From positions 389,981-453,980 of the forward strand of contig JAHBVB010000002.1 of NCBI GenBank assembly GCA_019637805.1: a DNA stretch of 64,000 nt, given 5' to 3'. A model generated the notes under the pieces. The model was given only the letters and a program-made list of their open reading frames with translations. It did not search any database and was not told where the DNA came from. Below are positions 39,584 to 49,092 of the stretch, in pieces. Within the stretch, counting starts at the first letter, position 1. Each line of letters begins with the position of its first letter. Source of the DNA: Anaerolineales bacterium. Lineage in GTDB: Bacteria > Chloroflexota > Anaerolineae > Anaerolineales > UBA11579. The position numbers and the translations under genes are program-made.

Positions 39584-40834
39584 GTGCTGAACGAGAAACT
39601 CCTCGAAGATATCGCAGGGCGTGATGCCCAGTCCGATCGTGAACACCCCGCCATCGCCCGGCTTATTGAGCTGGGCCGCAAGCAGGGTTATGTCACCATC
39701 GACGATATCCTCAACTTCTTCCCCGAAGCAGAGCGTGACGTAGACAAACTCGAAGAGGCCTTTGCTGCCCTGCTGGGCGCCGGCATTGCCTATGTGGACG
39801 ACCCCGAAGTGATTGAGGGCCACGACAACGAGCTGAGTCTGGACGGGGACGACGACAACGAGGAAGACGAAAAGGAAAGCCGCCGCCAGCAGGAAGCCGA
39901 CGACAACTACCTGGCCAATATTGATACCGATGACATGATCGGCCTGTACCTTAAGGAAGTGGGCCGCGTACCGCTGCTCACCGCCGAAGAAGAGGTCATG
40001 CTGGCCAAGCGCATCGAAAAAGGCCGCATTTCCCGCGAGGCACTCGCCTCCGGCAAGTTCAGCGAAGAGCAGCGCCCCAAGCACCGCCAGCAGATCGAAG
40101 ACGGCTGGGCCGCGCGTGAGCACCTGATCACCGCCAATTCCCGCTTGGTGATCAGTGTGGCCAAGAAGTACATGGGCCGCGGTGTACCCTTTCAGGACCT
40201 TATTCAAGAGGGCAACATTGGCCTGATCCGGGCCGCCAAGAAGTTCGATTACCGCCGCGGCCACAAGTTCAGCACCTACGCCACTTGGTGGATTCGCCAA
40301 GCGGTCACCCGCGCCATTGCCGACCAGGGCCGCACGATCCGCGTGCCGGTCCACATGGGCGACCAGATCAACAAGCTGCTGCGCGTGCAGCACCAGCTCA
40401 CCCAGCGCCTGGGGCGTGACCCCTCGGTGGAAGAGCTGGCCGAGGCTTTGGATGTGCCGCCCAAGAAGGTCGAGAACATGATCCAGGTGGCCCGCCGCCC
40501 GCTTTCGCTGGAGACGCCCACCGACGATGAAGAAGATTCCGTGCTGGGCGATTTCATCCAGGACCATGAGGCCCCGGCCCCGGACGACTCGGCCACCTAC
40601 AACCTGCTGCGTGAGCACCTCTACGAAGTGCTCGATGGGCTGCCGCCGCGTGAAGTGCGCATCCTGCAGCTGCGCTATGGCCTCATGGACGGCCAGGCCT
40701 ATACGCTGGAAGAAGTTGGCAGCAAGATGGGCGTCACGCGTGAGCGTGTGCGCCAGATCGAAGCCCAAGCGCTCAGCCGCTTGCGCCATCCTGTGGTCGC
40801 CAAAAAACTCAAGGAATACTTGGGTGAGGCTTAA
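39584..40834 (+). CDS. rpoD: Primary RNA polymerase sigma factor (SigA/RpoD)
   Basis: A 416-residue group 1 sigma factor. Region 1.1-like N-terminus (to about residue 80) and an acidic linker precede region 1.2-2 ([16 protein letters not shown], then [22 protein letters not shown]-type region 2 and [12 protein letters not shown]). Regions 3 and 4 follow, ending in [24 protein letters not shown]. It starts with GTG at 39584, preceded by a GGGAG sequence. It is a single-gene unit with its own promoter, structured leader and strong terminator. Confidence 0.95.
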   Translation: MLNEKLLEDIAGRDAQSDREHPAIARLIELGRKQGYVTIDDILNFFPEAERDVDKLEEAFAALLGAGIAYVDDPEVIEGHDNELSLDGDDDNEEDEKESRRQQEADDNYLANIDTDDMIGLYLKEVGRVPLLTAEEEVMLAKRIEKGRISREALASGKFSEEQRPKHRQQIEDGWAAREHLITANSRLVISVAKKYMGRGVPFQDLIQEGNIGLIRAAKKFDYRRGHKFSTYATWWIRQAVTRAIADQGRTIRVPVHMGDQINKLLRVQHQLTQRLGRDPSVEELAEALDVPPKKVENMIQVARRPLSLETPTDDEEDSVLGDFIQDHEAPAPDDSATYNLLREHLYEVLDGLPPREVRILQLRYGLMDGQAYTLEEVGSKMGVTRERVRQIEAQALSRLRHPVVAKKLKEYLGEA

Positions 40835-40855
40835 CCCTAAACGGGCAAGAACCAA

Positions 40856-40882
40856 ACAGGCGCCAAAGGCGCCTGTTTTTTT
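40856..40882 (+). terminator. Rho-independent terminator of rpoD
   Basis: A 9-bp stem (ACAGGCGCC/GGCGCCTGT, loop AAA) followed by seven T residues, 22 bases after the rpoD stop codon. Confidence 0.93.
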
Positions 40883-40937
40883 GTTGGCTTGGACGCCCCG
40901 GGGCAGCATGATAATAATTAATACTTTCATCCCACCG

Positions 40938-40943
40938 TATAAT
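40938..40943 (+). promoter_or_regulatory. -10 box upstream of the 40953 membrane protein gene
   Basis: A consensus TATAAT ends 9 bases before the ATG at 40953. The leader would be only two or three bases. Confidence 0.5.
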
Positions 40944-40952
40944 GCTTAGCTC

Positions 40953-42407
40953 ATGAGTTTTCGCAGCTTTGTTATCACCCTCCTGTTCCTATGTGTCTTT
41001 TACATGGGCCTCAATACGCCTCTGGACCCAGACACCTGGTGGCATCTGCGCGCCGGCGAAGCCGTTTTGCAGACGGGGGCGATACCCAAGACAGATAGCT
41101 ACTCCTTCACCCGGGCCGGAGAGCCCTGGCTGTACCCCAGCATGGCCTGGCTCAGCCAGGTGCAGTTGTACGCCGTGTACAGCCTGCTGGGCTTGGGCGG
41201 CCTCAACCTTTGGGCGGCCGTCCTTGTGACTTTAGCCTTCGCTTTCATTTATAACGCGATGAGCGGGCCACCGCTGCTGCGTGCCTTTGTGCTGGTGTTG
41301 GCAGTGACTGCCTCGGGACTGTATTGGGCGGCCCGACCCTATATGGTCAGTTTTGTGCTCAGCGCCGCCTTTCTTTGGATTTTGGAGGACTATCGCTGGG
41401 GGCGGGCCAACCGGCTGCTCTGGCTGCCGCTGCTGATGGCCGTGTGGGTCAACAGCCATCCTGGTTTTGCGATGGGATTCTTGGTCGTGGGGACTTATCT
41501 GGCTCCGCAGCTGCTCGCCTGGCTGGTGGGCCTTTGGCGCCGTCAGCCCGATGCTGAGGCGCTGCGCCGCCTCAAGCAGCTTGGGCTGGTCGTTCTGGGG
41601 TTGCTGTTGGGCGCTTGCCTCAACCCCAGCGGCCCGGCCATGCTGGCCTATCCTTTCCAAACCGTGTCGATCGGCGTTTTGCAAGACCATATCATTGAAT
41701 GGCAGTCGCCCAACTTTCACGCTCTCAATACGCTGCCCTTTGCGCTGTTGCTCTTTCTGGCGCTCGGCGTGGTGGGCGCCTCTGGTCTGGGCCTGGCGCT
41801 CACCGACTTCTTGCTGCTGGCCGGCTTCGGGTACATGAGCCTGCTGGCCGCCCGCAACATCCCCGCCTTTGCCCTGGCGGCCCCGCTGGTGCTCGCCCGC
41901 CACGCCGAAGCCGGCCTGGCGCGCTTAGCCCGGCAGTTTGCTTGGCAGCCTGGCCCGCCGATCACCGCTCGTTGGACGCGTGGGTTGCACCTGGCCGTGG
42001 TGCTGCTGGGCGTGCTGGTCATCGGCCTCAAAGCCGCCGAGCACTTCGACGAAGAGACCCGCGCCGAGCGTTTGGCCAGCAATCTGCCCATCGGTGCGGT
42101 GGAGTACTTGCGCAAGCAGCGCCCGCAGGGCAGGCTTTTCAACTCTTACAATTGGGGAGGCTACTTGATTTGGGCCTTGCCTGAATACCCGGTCTTCACC
42201 GACGGGCGCACCGACCTGTACGGCGATGAGCTGCTCACCGACTGGCTGGACGTGGTGCGCGCTGACCCGGGATGGCAGTCTCTATTGGAAAGCTACGCTA
42301 TTGACCTCATTCTGCTGGAAAAGCACTGGCCGATCGTGCCACTGTTGCCCTTTTATGATTGGCAGGTATTGTATGAAGATGAGCTCTCAATCCTCTATGG
42401 GCGGTGA
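40953..42407 (+). CDS. Polytopic membrane protein, possibly GT-C-like glycosyltransferase
   Basis: A 484-residue protein with about 9-10 transmembrane helices and a C-terminal soluble tail (from about residue 365). After helix 1 the loop NTPLDPDTWWHLRAGE contains an acidic DPD motif, and WLYPSMAWLSQ follows. This layout recalls GT-C glycosyltransferases that use lipid-linked sugars, but the similarity is seen by eye only. The next gene, a methyltransferase, overlaps its stop codon (GTGA), so the two may act on the same surface molecule. Confidence 0.65.
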   Translation: MSFRSFVITLLFLCVFYMGLNTPLDPDTWWHLRAGEAVLQTGAIPKTDSYSFTRAGEPWLYPSMAWLSQVQLYAVYSLLGLGGLNLWAAVLVTLAFAFIYNAMSGPPLLRAFVLVLAVTASGLYWAARPYMVSFVLSAAFLWILEDYRWGRANRLLWLPLLMAVWVNSHPGFAMGFLVVGTYLAPQLLAWLVGLWRRQPDAEALRRLKQLGLVVLGLLLGACLNPSGPAMLAYPFQTVSIGVLQDHIIEWQSPNFHALNTLPFALLLFLALGVVGASGLGLALTDFLLLAGFGYMSLLAARNIPAFALAAPLVLARHAEAGLARLARQFAWQPGPPITARWTRGLHLAVVLLGVLVIGLKAAEHFDEETRAERLASNLPIGAVEYLRKQRPQGRLFNSYNWGGYLIWALPEYPVFTDGRTDLYGDELLTDWLDVVRADPGWQSLLESYAIDLILLEKHWPIVPLLPFYDWQVLYEDELSILYGR

Positions 42408-43012
42408 ACTGCATGTCCGTTGAGCAGAGCAAGGCCACACGCGGCAAAGGCTTGCTGGAGCCGTTCCTGGCCCGGCTGCGCGCCAACAAGGCCAATCAGC
42501 TCATCCCGGCTGAAGCGCGCCGCGGCCGCATTCTCGACATTGGCTGCGGCTCATATCCGTATTTCCTGACTCACACCAATTTCAGCGAGAAATACGCCAT
42601 AGACCAGTTGCCGCTTAAGCTGGAGGGCACGGGCATCCACTGGCACCAGGCGGACCTGAACGCCAAGCCCGTGCTGCCCTATGCCGATGGCTATTTTGAC
42701 ATCATTACTCTGCTGGCCGTGGTGGAGCATCTCAATCCAAACAGCCTTCCGCAGCTGCTGGCTGAAGCCCGCCGGGCTCTCAAGCCGGGCGGCAAGGTCA
42801 TCATCACCACGCCGGCTGGCTGGACAGATAATCTGCTGCACTGGATGGCGCGCCTCAGCCTGGTCAGCGCCGAGGAGATTGATGAGCATGCCTACGCCTA
42901 TACCCTGCCCACTCTAGGGTGGTGTTTTGGCCGGGCCGGCTTTGCCATGCACAATATCCGTTTGGGCTATTTTGAACTGGGGCTCAACCTCTGGGCGACT
43001 GCGCAGCGCTGA
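42404..43012 (+). CDS. Class I SAM-dependent methyltransferase
   Basis: A 202-residue methyltransferase. The SAM-binding motif I is ILDIGCGSYPYFL (near residue 46); DIITLLAVVEHLNP and ALKPGGKVIITTPAG are motifs of class I enzymes. The GTG at 42404 overlaps the membrane protein stop codon; an ATG at 42413 is a possible alternative. The substrate is unknown; the coupled upstream membrane protein hints at a glycolipid or surface saccharide. Confidence 0.85.
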   Translation: MNCMSVEQSKATRGKGLLEPFLARLRANKANQLIPAEARRGRILDIGCGSYPYFLTHTNFSEKYAIDQLPLKLEGTGIHWHQADLNAKPVLPYADGYFDIITLLAVVEHLNPNSLPQLLAEARRALKPGGKVIITTPAGWTDNLLHWMARLSLVSAEEIDEHAYAYTLPTLGWCFGRAGFAMHNIRLGYFELGLNLWATAQR

Positions 43013-43073
43013 GAATGGCCGCGCAAAAGTGCCTATGCTATACTGACTGACCGCGGGCGGCGCGTGAGGACTT

Positions 43074-43754
43074 ATGGCAAAGATTTCCATTGTGGTGGTG
43101 GATGACCATCCCATTTTTCGGCAGGGGGTTGTCGATACGCTTTCCCTGGAGCCCGACTTTGCCATTGTCGGGCAGGCCGCCAGTGCCGGAGAAGCGCTCG
43201 AGCTGGTCTCCAAGCTTTCACCGATTGTCGCCATTGTGGATCTAAACCTGCCCGATTTCAACGGCCAGCAGCTCACCCGCCAATTGCATGAGGCCAAGAG
43301 CCATACCCGCGTGGTCTTGCTCACCGCCTACGATGACAGTTCGCAGGAATGGAATTCGATCGCGGCCGGCGCGGCGGCCTACTGCGCCAAAGATGTGCAC
43401 CCGGAAACCTTGGTGCGCATCGTGCGCAGCGTAGCCGAAGGGCGCTATGTCGTCGCCGAGCAGGTCTTGGACCGCGAAGCGTTGCAGCGTTGGCAGGCAG
43501 AGCGGGCCAACCCCATCTCGCCCCTGAATGAGGCGGTGGGCCTGGAGCCGCTTTCTGGCCGTGAAATGGAAGTGTTGGCCTGTATCACACGCGGTCTGAG
43601 CAATAAGGAAATCGCCCGCGATCTGGCCATCAGCCATCAAACCGTAAAAAACCATGTGACCGCTGTGTTGCGTAAGTTAAAAGTAGAAGATCGTACTCAG
43701 GCAGCTGTATTTGCTCTGCGCCAGGGGTGGGTGCAGGTGGAAAAACCTTCGTAG
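43074..43754 (+). CDS. NarL/FixJ-family response regulator
   Basis: A 226-residue DNA-binding response regulator. The receiver domain has Asp10-Asp11 and phospho-acceptor Asp56 (IVDLNLPD); the C-terminal LuxR-type helix-turn-helix (about 158-220) includes LSGREMEVLACI and GLSNKEIARDLAISHQTVKNHV. GAGGA lies just before the ATG, and a TATACT -10 box is 30 bases upstream. The histidine kinase gene starts 24 bases after its stop codon, and the Tad pilus locus follows, so pilus control is a plausible role. Confidence 0.93.
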   Translation: MAKISIVVVDDHPIFRQGVVDTLSLEPDFAIVGQAASAGEALELVSKLSPIVAIVDLNLPDFNGQQLTRQLHEAKSHTRVVLLTAYDDSSQEWNSIAAGAAAYCAKDVHPETLVRIVRSVAEGRYVVAEQVLDREALQRWQAERANPISPLNEAVGLEPLSGREMEVLACITRGLSNKEIARDLAISHQTVKNHVTAVLRKLKVEDRTQAAVFALRQGWVQVEKPS

Positions 43755-43778
43755 TGCGTGCCTGGGCAGGAGATAGGC

Positions 43779-44834
43779 TTGACCGTTAGTTCATCATCCA
43801 AGGAAGAAGGTGCCCTGACGCTGGCCGCGGCGCTGGAGCAGCTGGACCAGGAGCGCGAGCAGACCGAGCGCGAACTGCGCGAGGTCGACCTGTTGCTTGA
43901 CCAGAGCAAAAGCGAGGTGGAGAAGCTTACCCAGCGCAATGCCACCATCAACGCCCACCTGCAGCAAATGGAGTCACAAATCGACGATCTGCCGGCTGCC
44001 GATATCCGCGTCGCCTACGAGGCAGCACTGGAGGCCCAGCAGCGCCTGGTGGTGATGCGCGGCCAAATGGAAAAGCTGGCCAGCGATCGGGCTCACTTGG
44101 AGCACCAACTGCAGACCTACAAGAAAGTGCTGCAGGCCAACCAGGATCTGAATGCCCCGCAGGGCGATGGCCGCAATGCACAAAGCTCCATCGAAGTCAT
44201 CACCCAGGCGCAGGAAGCCGAACGCCAGCGTCTTTCGCGCCAGATGCATGACGGCCCAGCCCAGGCGCTGTCCAACTTCATCCTGCAGGCGGAAATTGCC
44301 CTGCGGCTCTTCGATGTGGACCAGGACCAGGCGCGCCAAGAGCTGAACAACCTCAAGGAATCGGCCGCCACCACGTTCCAAAAAGTGCGTGATTTCATCT
44401 TTGACCTGCGCCCCATGATGCTGGATGATCTCGGCCTGGTGCCGACCGTCAAGCGCTACGCCAGCCACCTGGCCGAAAAATCCGGCACCGAGATCAACGT
44501 CAGCGTGACTGGAGCCGAGCGGCGTCTGGAACCGTATGTTGAAGTCATCGTTTTCCGTGTGGTGCAGGAGCTGATCAGCAATCCCGCCCTGCACAATCAA
44601 GCCACCACTATCCGCGTGCAACTGGATATTGCTGAACAGCATGTGCGCGCCACTGTGGACGACAACGGGAACGGCTTTGAAGCCCACAGCCTGCCAGATG
44701 AGGCCGAGCTGAGCATCAAGGCCTTGCGCGAGCGCATGGAAATGTTGGGTGGCACCTTTGAGGTGGAAACTTCGCCGGGCAAGGGAGCCCATTTCCAACT
44801 CTCCATTCCACTTCAGCCGTCTTTGAACAGATAA
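43779..44834 (+). CDS. Cytoplasmic sensor histidine kinase, DegS/NarX-like (HisKA_3)
   Basis: About 351 residues with no transmembrane segment. Residues 10-120 are predicted coiled coil, then the HisKA_3 dimerisation region with phospho-acceptor His157 (RQMHDGPAQALSN), and a C-terminal HATPase domain (VVQELISNPALH, DDNGNGF). The VQELISNPALHN box differs slightly from the usual NALKHA. The TTG at 43779 is chosen because AGGAG lies 6 bases upstream; a GTG at 43758 lacks one. It resembles DegS, which senses through its coiled coil, and pairs with the preceding regulator. Confidence 0.88.
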   Translation: MTVSSSSKEEGALTLAAALEQLDQEREQTERELREVDLLLDQSKSEVEKLTQRNATINAHLQQMESQIDDLPAADIRVAYEAALEAQQRLVVMRGQMEKLASDRAHLEHQLQTYKKVLQANQDLNAPQGDGRNAQSSIEVITQAQEAERQRLSRQMHDGPAQALSNFILQAEIALRLFDVDQDQARQELNNLKESAATTFQKVRDFIFDLRPMMLDDLGLVPTVKRYASHLAEKSGTEINVSVTGAERRLEPYVEVIVFRVVQELISNPALHNQATTIRVQLDIAEQHVRATVDDNGNGFEAHSLPDEAELSIKALRERMEMLGGTFEVETSPGKGAHFQLSIPLQPSLNR

Positions 44835-44877
44835 CTGCGCTAGTACTAATCTCTCATTAATTCAAACCGTATTTTTG

Positions 44878-44905
44878 TTGCGATGAAAGCCAAAAATACT
44901 ATAAT
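44878..44905 (+). promoter_or_regulatory. Promoter of the first Flp pilin gene
   Basis: TTGCGA (44878-44883), a 16-base spacer and a consensus TATAAT (44900-44905). The leader of about 50 bases carries a strong AAGGAG site, as fits a highly expressed pilin. Confidence 0.7.
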
Positions 44906-44960
44906 GTCAATACACTTACGGTGTTCCGTAAGGAGCCTTTATTAGAAAGGAGAAATTGCC

Positions 44961-45119
44961 ATGTTCTTCAAGTTGAACGAAAAGGGTCAGGGTATGGTGG
45001 AGTACGTTCTGATCATTGTGTTGGTCGCTATTGTTGGCCTCGTGGTTTGGGGTCTGTTGGGCGACGGCATTCAGAATACACTCAATACCATTGTTAATGC
45101 TCTGAGTGGTGCCGGCTAG
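44961..45119 (+). CDS. flp: Flp/Tad major pilin
   Basis: A 52-residue prepilin, below the length cut-off of many gene finders. MFFKLNEKG is the leader, with predicted cleavage after Gly9, leaving Glu at +5 in QGMVEYVLIIVLVAIVG, the Flp signature. AGGAG sits 8 bases before the ATG. The gene has its own promoter and is followed by two strong hairpins before cpaB, so pilin mRNA can be made in excess of the assembly genes. No prepilin peptidase gene is in the window. Confidence 0.93.
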   Translation: MFFKLNEKGQGMVEYVLIIVLVAIVGLVVWGLLGDGIQNTLNTIVNALSGAG

Positions 45120-45193
45120 TCCGATCTGCTTTCGAGCAAGATCTCGTTGTATCAAAGTGGCGGTAATTGCCACGAAGTGATTTGATAAGCAAA

Positions 45194-45253
45194 CGCAGCC
45201 CTGGTCTTCAGGGCTGCGTAGCTTAACTCAGCCGCAGGATTTTTCTGCGGCTG
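45194..45253 (+). terminator. Paired hairpins between pilin and cpaB
   Basis: A perfect 10-bp stem (45194-45203 with 45209-45218) and a 9-bp stem (45229-45237 with 45245-45253) lie between the pilin and cpaB genes. Neither has a clean T-run afterwards. They could cause partial termination or protect the pilin mRNA 3' end. Confidence 0.5.
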
Positions 45254-45346
45254 ATGGCAGTTTCAGGTAGACTTGGACTGTATACTGGAATCATGACAGC
45301 CAAGCGGACGTGTGCTGGTATTCGCCGCCTGGATGGAGGCAGCTAA

Positions 45347-46399
45347 ATGCGATTGGGTAGAGCTCTTATTATTGTTTCCGTTATTCTTATTCTGGCCCTG
45401 GTGGCTTTGTATGCTGCCACAAACCTGGGTTTGACGGGTGATTCGCAAGGCGAAATCCAAACGACCGATATTGTGATCGTCGTCCAACCGATTAGCCGCG
45501 GCAGTTTGATCACGGAAGAAGCTCTGGGCTATCTGGCTTACCCCACGCAGCACACCAGCGCCAATATGCTGACCAACACCAGCCAAGCTGTGGGCCGCTT
45601 GGCGCGCTATGACCTGGAGCCCGACCAGCCGCTGCTGGTCAACATGGTGGTGAATACCGCGGAAGAGGTTGCCACCGGCGGCTCAGACACTTCGCTGGCC
45701 ATCCCGGCCGGCATGGTGGCCTTCCCCATCCCGATTGATCGCTTCTCCAGCCTGGCCTATGGCCTGCGCTCCGGGGATCACGTCAACGTGATCGTGACCC
45801 TCTTGCTTACCGACCTGGACCCGGACACGCAGACCCGCCTCCCCAACAATACGGGTGTTCTACGCTCACCGGAAACCAGCACTGAAGAGGGCGGCTCCCA
45901 GGCGCTTACCGCCGAGGTTGTGATCGGCAGCGTGCCGCTGCCGCAGGGTGAAGCCGTGCTGGACGAGCTGACCGGCCAGGTGCTTTATTTGGTGCCCTCT
46001 GAAAACCAGCGCCCGCGCCTCGTCAGCCAAACCTTGCTGCAAGATATTGTCATTTTGCATGTCGGCGATTTCCCTTACGCCAATGCCAGTTCGGATACTG
46101 CAGAGGATGGCGCCGCAGTGGTTGTCTCTCCGCCAGACCTGATCACGCTCATCGTTTCGCCTCAAGATGCGGTGACCCTCAACTACTTGATCTACGCCGG
46201 CGGTGAACTGACCCTCGCTTTGCGCTCTTCGACGGATGAAAGCACCACTATCACTGAAGCGGTCACGCTGGAATACTTGTTGAGCACCTACAATATTCCA
46301 GTGCCGTCCAAGCTGCCCTACGGGCTGGAGCCGCGTATCGACGCACTGATCTCTCCTACTCGGGTGAATGTGTTCCCGCAAGTGGAAAGCGCGCCTTAG
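45347..46399 (+). CDS. cpaB: Flp pilus assembly protein CpaB
   Basis: A 350-residue protein with one N-terminal transmembrane helix (about residues 7-25) and a SAF-type domain: VVVQPISRGSLITEEALGYLAYP, then GRLARYDLEPDQPLL, followed by a predicted RcpC-like region (VAFPIPIDRFSSLAYGLRSGDHVNVI). In Tad systems CpaB sits at the cell envelope near the pilus base. GGAGG precedes the ATG. Acidic, Thr/Asp-rich C-terminal half. Confidence 0.88.
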   Translation: MRLGRALIIVSVILILALVALYAATNLGLTGDSQGEIQTTDIVIVVQPISRGSLITEEALGYLAYPTQHTSANMLTNTSQAVGRLARYDLEPDQPLLVNMVVNTAEEVATGGSDTSLAIPAGMVAFPIPIDRFSSLAYGLRSGDHVNVIVTLLLTDLDPDTQTRLPNNTGVLRSPETSTEEGGSQALTAEVVIGSVPLPQGEAVLDELTGQVLYLVPSENQRPRLVSQTLLQDIVILHVGDFPYANASSDTAEDGAAVVVSPPDLITLIVSPQDAVTLNYLIYAGGELTLALRSSTDESTTITEAVTLEYLLSTYNIPVPSKLPYGLEPRIDALISPTRVNVFPQVESAP

Positions 46400-46410
46400 T
46401 CGATCACCTC

Positions 46411-47643
46411 ATGTCTGCTGAAGATAAAGTTCGCGTCCTGATTGTGGATGATGTCGCTGAAACGCGCGAAAACATCCGCAAGCTTTTGCAGTTCGATGCC
46501 AATATTGAAGTCGTCGGCGCTTCGCGCACCGGGGCAGAAGGACTGGAGCTCTCCATGGAGACCCAGCCGGATGTGGTGCTCATGGACATCAACATGCCGG
46601 ACATGGACGGCATTACCGCCACCGAGGCCATTCGCAAGAAGGTGCCTTTCACCCAGATCGTCATTCTTTCCGTTCAGGGCGATTCGAACTATATGCGCCG
46701 CGCCATGCTGGCTGGCGCCCGGGACTTCCTCACCAAGCCGATTGATATTGACGAGCTGACGGCCGCCATCCACCGCGCCGGCCGCGTGGCCCGCAACGAG
46801 AAGGAAAAGCTCTCCGGTGTGGGCATGTCCGAGGTCAGCGGCGGGTCGGCCGGAGGCGGCCAGCTCATCCCTGGCGACCAGGGCTATGTGGTCACCGTGT
46901 TCGGCCCCAAGGGCGGCATCGGCAAAACCACCATCGCCACCAACCTGGCCGTGGCCTTGCGCCAGCAGGGCGGGGCGGTGGCCGCGGTGGATGCCAATTT
47001 GCAGTTTGGCGATCTGTCCTTTTTCTTCAATGAGCAGGGTCGCACCAACATCACGGATCTAACCCCGCGGGCCGATGAACTCGATCGCGAGATCGTGGGC
47101 GAGGTCGTGATCAAGAATGAAGCCTCCGGTGTGCACATCCTGGCAGCGCCTATGCGCCCGGAATATGCCGATGCGGTCACAGGCCCTGAGCTCGCCTCCG
47201 TCTTGCGCTACCTGAGCCGCATGTATCCCCGTGTGGTGGTGGATACCAGCGCCTTGCTCAACGAGCTGACCCTGGCCGTCCTCGACACCACCGATATTCT
47301 GGTGTTGGTCTTCACCCAGGACATTCCCTCGATCAAGAACGTGCGCCTCTTCCTGGACCTGGCGGAGGGGCTGGGCATGCCCCGCGACCAAATTCTTTTG
47401 GTGATGAACAGTTACGACAAGCGCCGCAGTATTACCCCTGAGCGGGTGCGTGACAACTTCAAGAAAGATATTGATGTGGTCGTGCCGTTGGATGAACGCC
47501 TGGTTGTGCCCGCCATGGACCGCGGGGAACCCTTCTTGTTGCGCGGCGCCAACACGCCCAGCGGCAAGGCCGTTACGGAATTGGCCAATAAAGTGAACGC
47601 CAAGCTGAAGATGATGGTTCGCTCTCAGGTCGAGGCCAACTAG
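46411..47643 (+). CDS. cpaE: CpaE/TadZ-like pilus localisation ATPase with receiver domain
   Basis: A 410-residue protein. Residues 1-125 form a response-regulator receiver domain with the acidic pair Asp13-Asp14, phospho-acceptor Asp59 (LMDINMPDMDG) and the conserved Lys in LTKPID. Residues about 155-405 are a MinD/ParA-type ATPase with a deviant Walker A (GPKGGIGKTT). In many CpaE/TadZ proteins the receiver lacks the phosphorylation site; here it looks intact, so it could be controlled by a kinase such as the one encoded at 43779-44834 (inference). Confidence 0.92.
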   Translation: MSAEDKVRVLIVDDVAETRENIRKLLQFDANIEVVGASRTGAEGLELSMETQPDVVLMDINMPDMDGITATEAIRKKVPFTQIVILSVQGDSNYMRRAMLAGARDFLTKPIDIDELTAAIHRAGRVARNEKEKLSGVGMSEVSGGSAGGGQLIPGDQGYVVTVFGPKGGIGKTTIATNLAVALRQQGGAVAAVDANLQFGDLSFFFNEQGRTNITDLTPRADELDREIVGEVVIKNEASGVHILAAPMRPEYADAVTGPELASVLRYLSRMYPRVVVDTSALLNELTLAVLDTTDILVLVFTQDIPSIKNVRLFLDLAEGLGMPRDQILLVMNSYDKRRSITPERVRDNFKKDIDVVVPLDERLVVPAMDRGEPFLLRGANTPSGKAVTELANKVNAKLKMMVRSQVEAN

Positions 47644-47660
47644 CTTAAAGGAATCTGGCC

Positions 47661-49088
47661 ATGTCATTGATGCGCAGACTGGAACGCGACCAGAACGAGG
47701 AACCCAAGAAGCCGGTCACTCGCCCGATAGAGAAGCCGGAAAACGGCAATGACTCTGGCGGTTCGCGCCTGACCAACCTGCGGCCCAGCCGGCCCGGCGG
47801 CGCTACCCCAGCCGGGCGCACCTCCTACACAGACTTGAAGACGCGTGTTCAGACTCGCTTGCTCAGCGAAGTGGACATCACCATGGACGTCAGCAAGCTG
47901 GATGAGATCCGCCGTACCATCCAGGACTTGTTTGAAAAAATCCTGGTCGAAGAGAACATCGTTATCACCCGGCCGGAGCGCCAGCGTTTGCTGGAGCAGA
48001 TCACCGATGAAATTCTGGGATACGGCCCCCTGCAACCGCTTTTGGCGGATAACAGCATCTCTGAAATTATGGTCAATGGCTACCAGAGCGTGTATGTGGA
48101 GCGCGGCGGCAAGCTGTACCGCACCCCGCTCAAGTTCGAGAGCAACGAGCATGTCATGCGCATCATTGACCGCATCGTTTCTCCGCTGGGCCGCCGTGTG
48201 GATGAGCAAAGCCCGTATGTGGATGCCCGCTTGCCGGATGGCTCGCGCGTCAATGCTGTCATCCCGCCGATCTCACTCAGTGGGCCGGTGCTCACCATCC
48301 GTAAGTTCTCCAAAGACCCGATCACGATTGACCAGTTAATCGGCTTCGGCTCCATTTCGCCCGAGGCGGTGCTGTTCCTCAAAGCCTGTGTAGAAGCCAA
48401 CCTGAACGTAGTGATTTCCGGCGGTACGGGTTCTGGTAAGACCACTTTGCTCAATGTGCTTTCGACCTTCATCCCGGCGGACCAGCGCATCGTCACCATC
48501 GAAAATGCGGCGGAACTCCAACTGCGCCAGGACCATGTGGTCACGCTGGAGACGCGCCCCTCGAACGTAGAAGGCACTGGGGCGATCACCGCTCAGCAGC
48601 TGGTGGTCAATGCGCTGCGTATGCGCCCCGACCGCATTATCGTCGGCGAAATTCGTGCCGGTGAGGCGCTGGACATGCTCCAGGCGATGAACACCGGCCA
48701 TGAAGGGTCCATGACCACGGCCCACGCCAACAGCCCCCGAGATGTGCTCTCTCGTATCGAGACCATGACCCTCATGGCGGGCTACGAATTACCCATCCGC
48801 GCCATCCGCGAGCAGGTTGCCTCTGCCATCGACTTGATCGTGCAGGTCGACCGTATGCGTGACGGCACCCGCAAGGTGGTCAACATCACCGAAGTGCTTG
48901 GCATGGAAGGCGATGTGATCACCCTGATGGACATCTTCGTCTTCGAGCAAAGCGGCTTTGAAGAGGGCAAGATCATGGGGCAAATGTTGCCCACCGGACT
49001 GCGGCCCGGGTTCATGGATCGCTTCGAAGCGGCTGGCATTCACATCCCAACCACATTGTTCGGCGCCGGCCAGCGCCCGAGGTATTAG
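47661..49088 (+). CDS. cpaF: Tad/CpaF secretion ATPase
   Basis: A 475-residue type II/IV secretion ATPase of the CpaF/TadA family, the motor for Flp pilus assembly. [13 protein letters not shown] and [17 protein letters not shown] mark the N-terminal domain, [12 protein letters not shown] is Walker A, and [12 protein letters not shown] and [16 protein letters not shown] follow. The N-terminal 60 residues are a basic, Pro/Gly-rich tail. AAAGGA precedes the ATG. Confidence 0.96.
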   Translation: MSLMRRLERDQNEEPKKPVTRPIEKPENGNDSGGSRLTNLRPSRPGGATPAGRTSYTDLKTRVQTRLLSEVDITMDVSKLDEIRRTIQDLFEKILVEENIVITRPERQRLLEQITDEILGYGPLQPLLADNSISEIMVNGYQSVYVERGGKLYRTPLKFESNEHVMRIIDRIVSPLGRRVDEQSPYVDARLPDGSRVNAVIPPISLSGPVLTIRKFSKDPITIDQLIGFGSISPEAVLFLKACVEANLNVVISGGTGSGKTTLLNVLSTFIPADQRIVTIENAAELQLRQDHVVTLETRPSNVEGTGAITAQQLVVNALRMRPDRIIVGEIRAGEALDMLQAMNTGHEGSMTTAHANSPRDVLSRIETMTLMAGYELPIRAIREQVASAIDLIVQVDRMRDGTRKVVNITEVLGMEGDVITLMDIFVFEQSGFEEGKIMGQMLPTGLRPGFMDRFEAAGIHIPTTLFGAGQRPRY

Positions 49089-49092
49089 ACGC

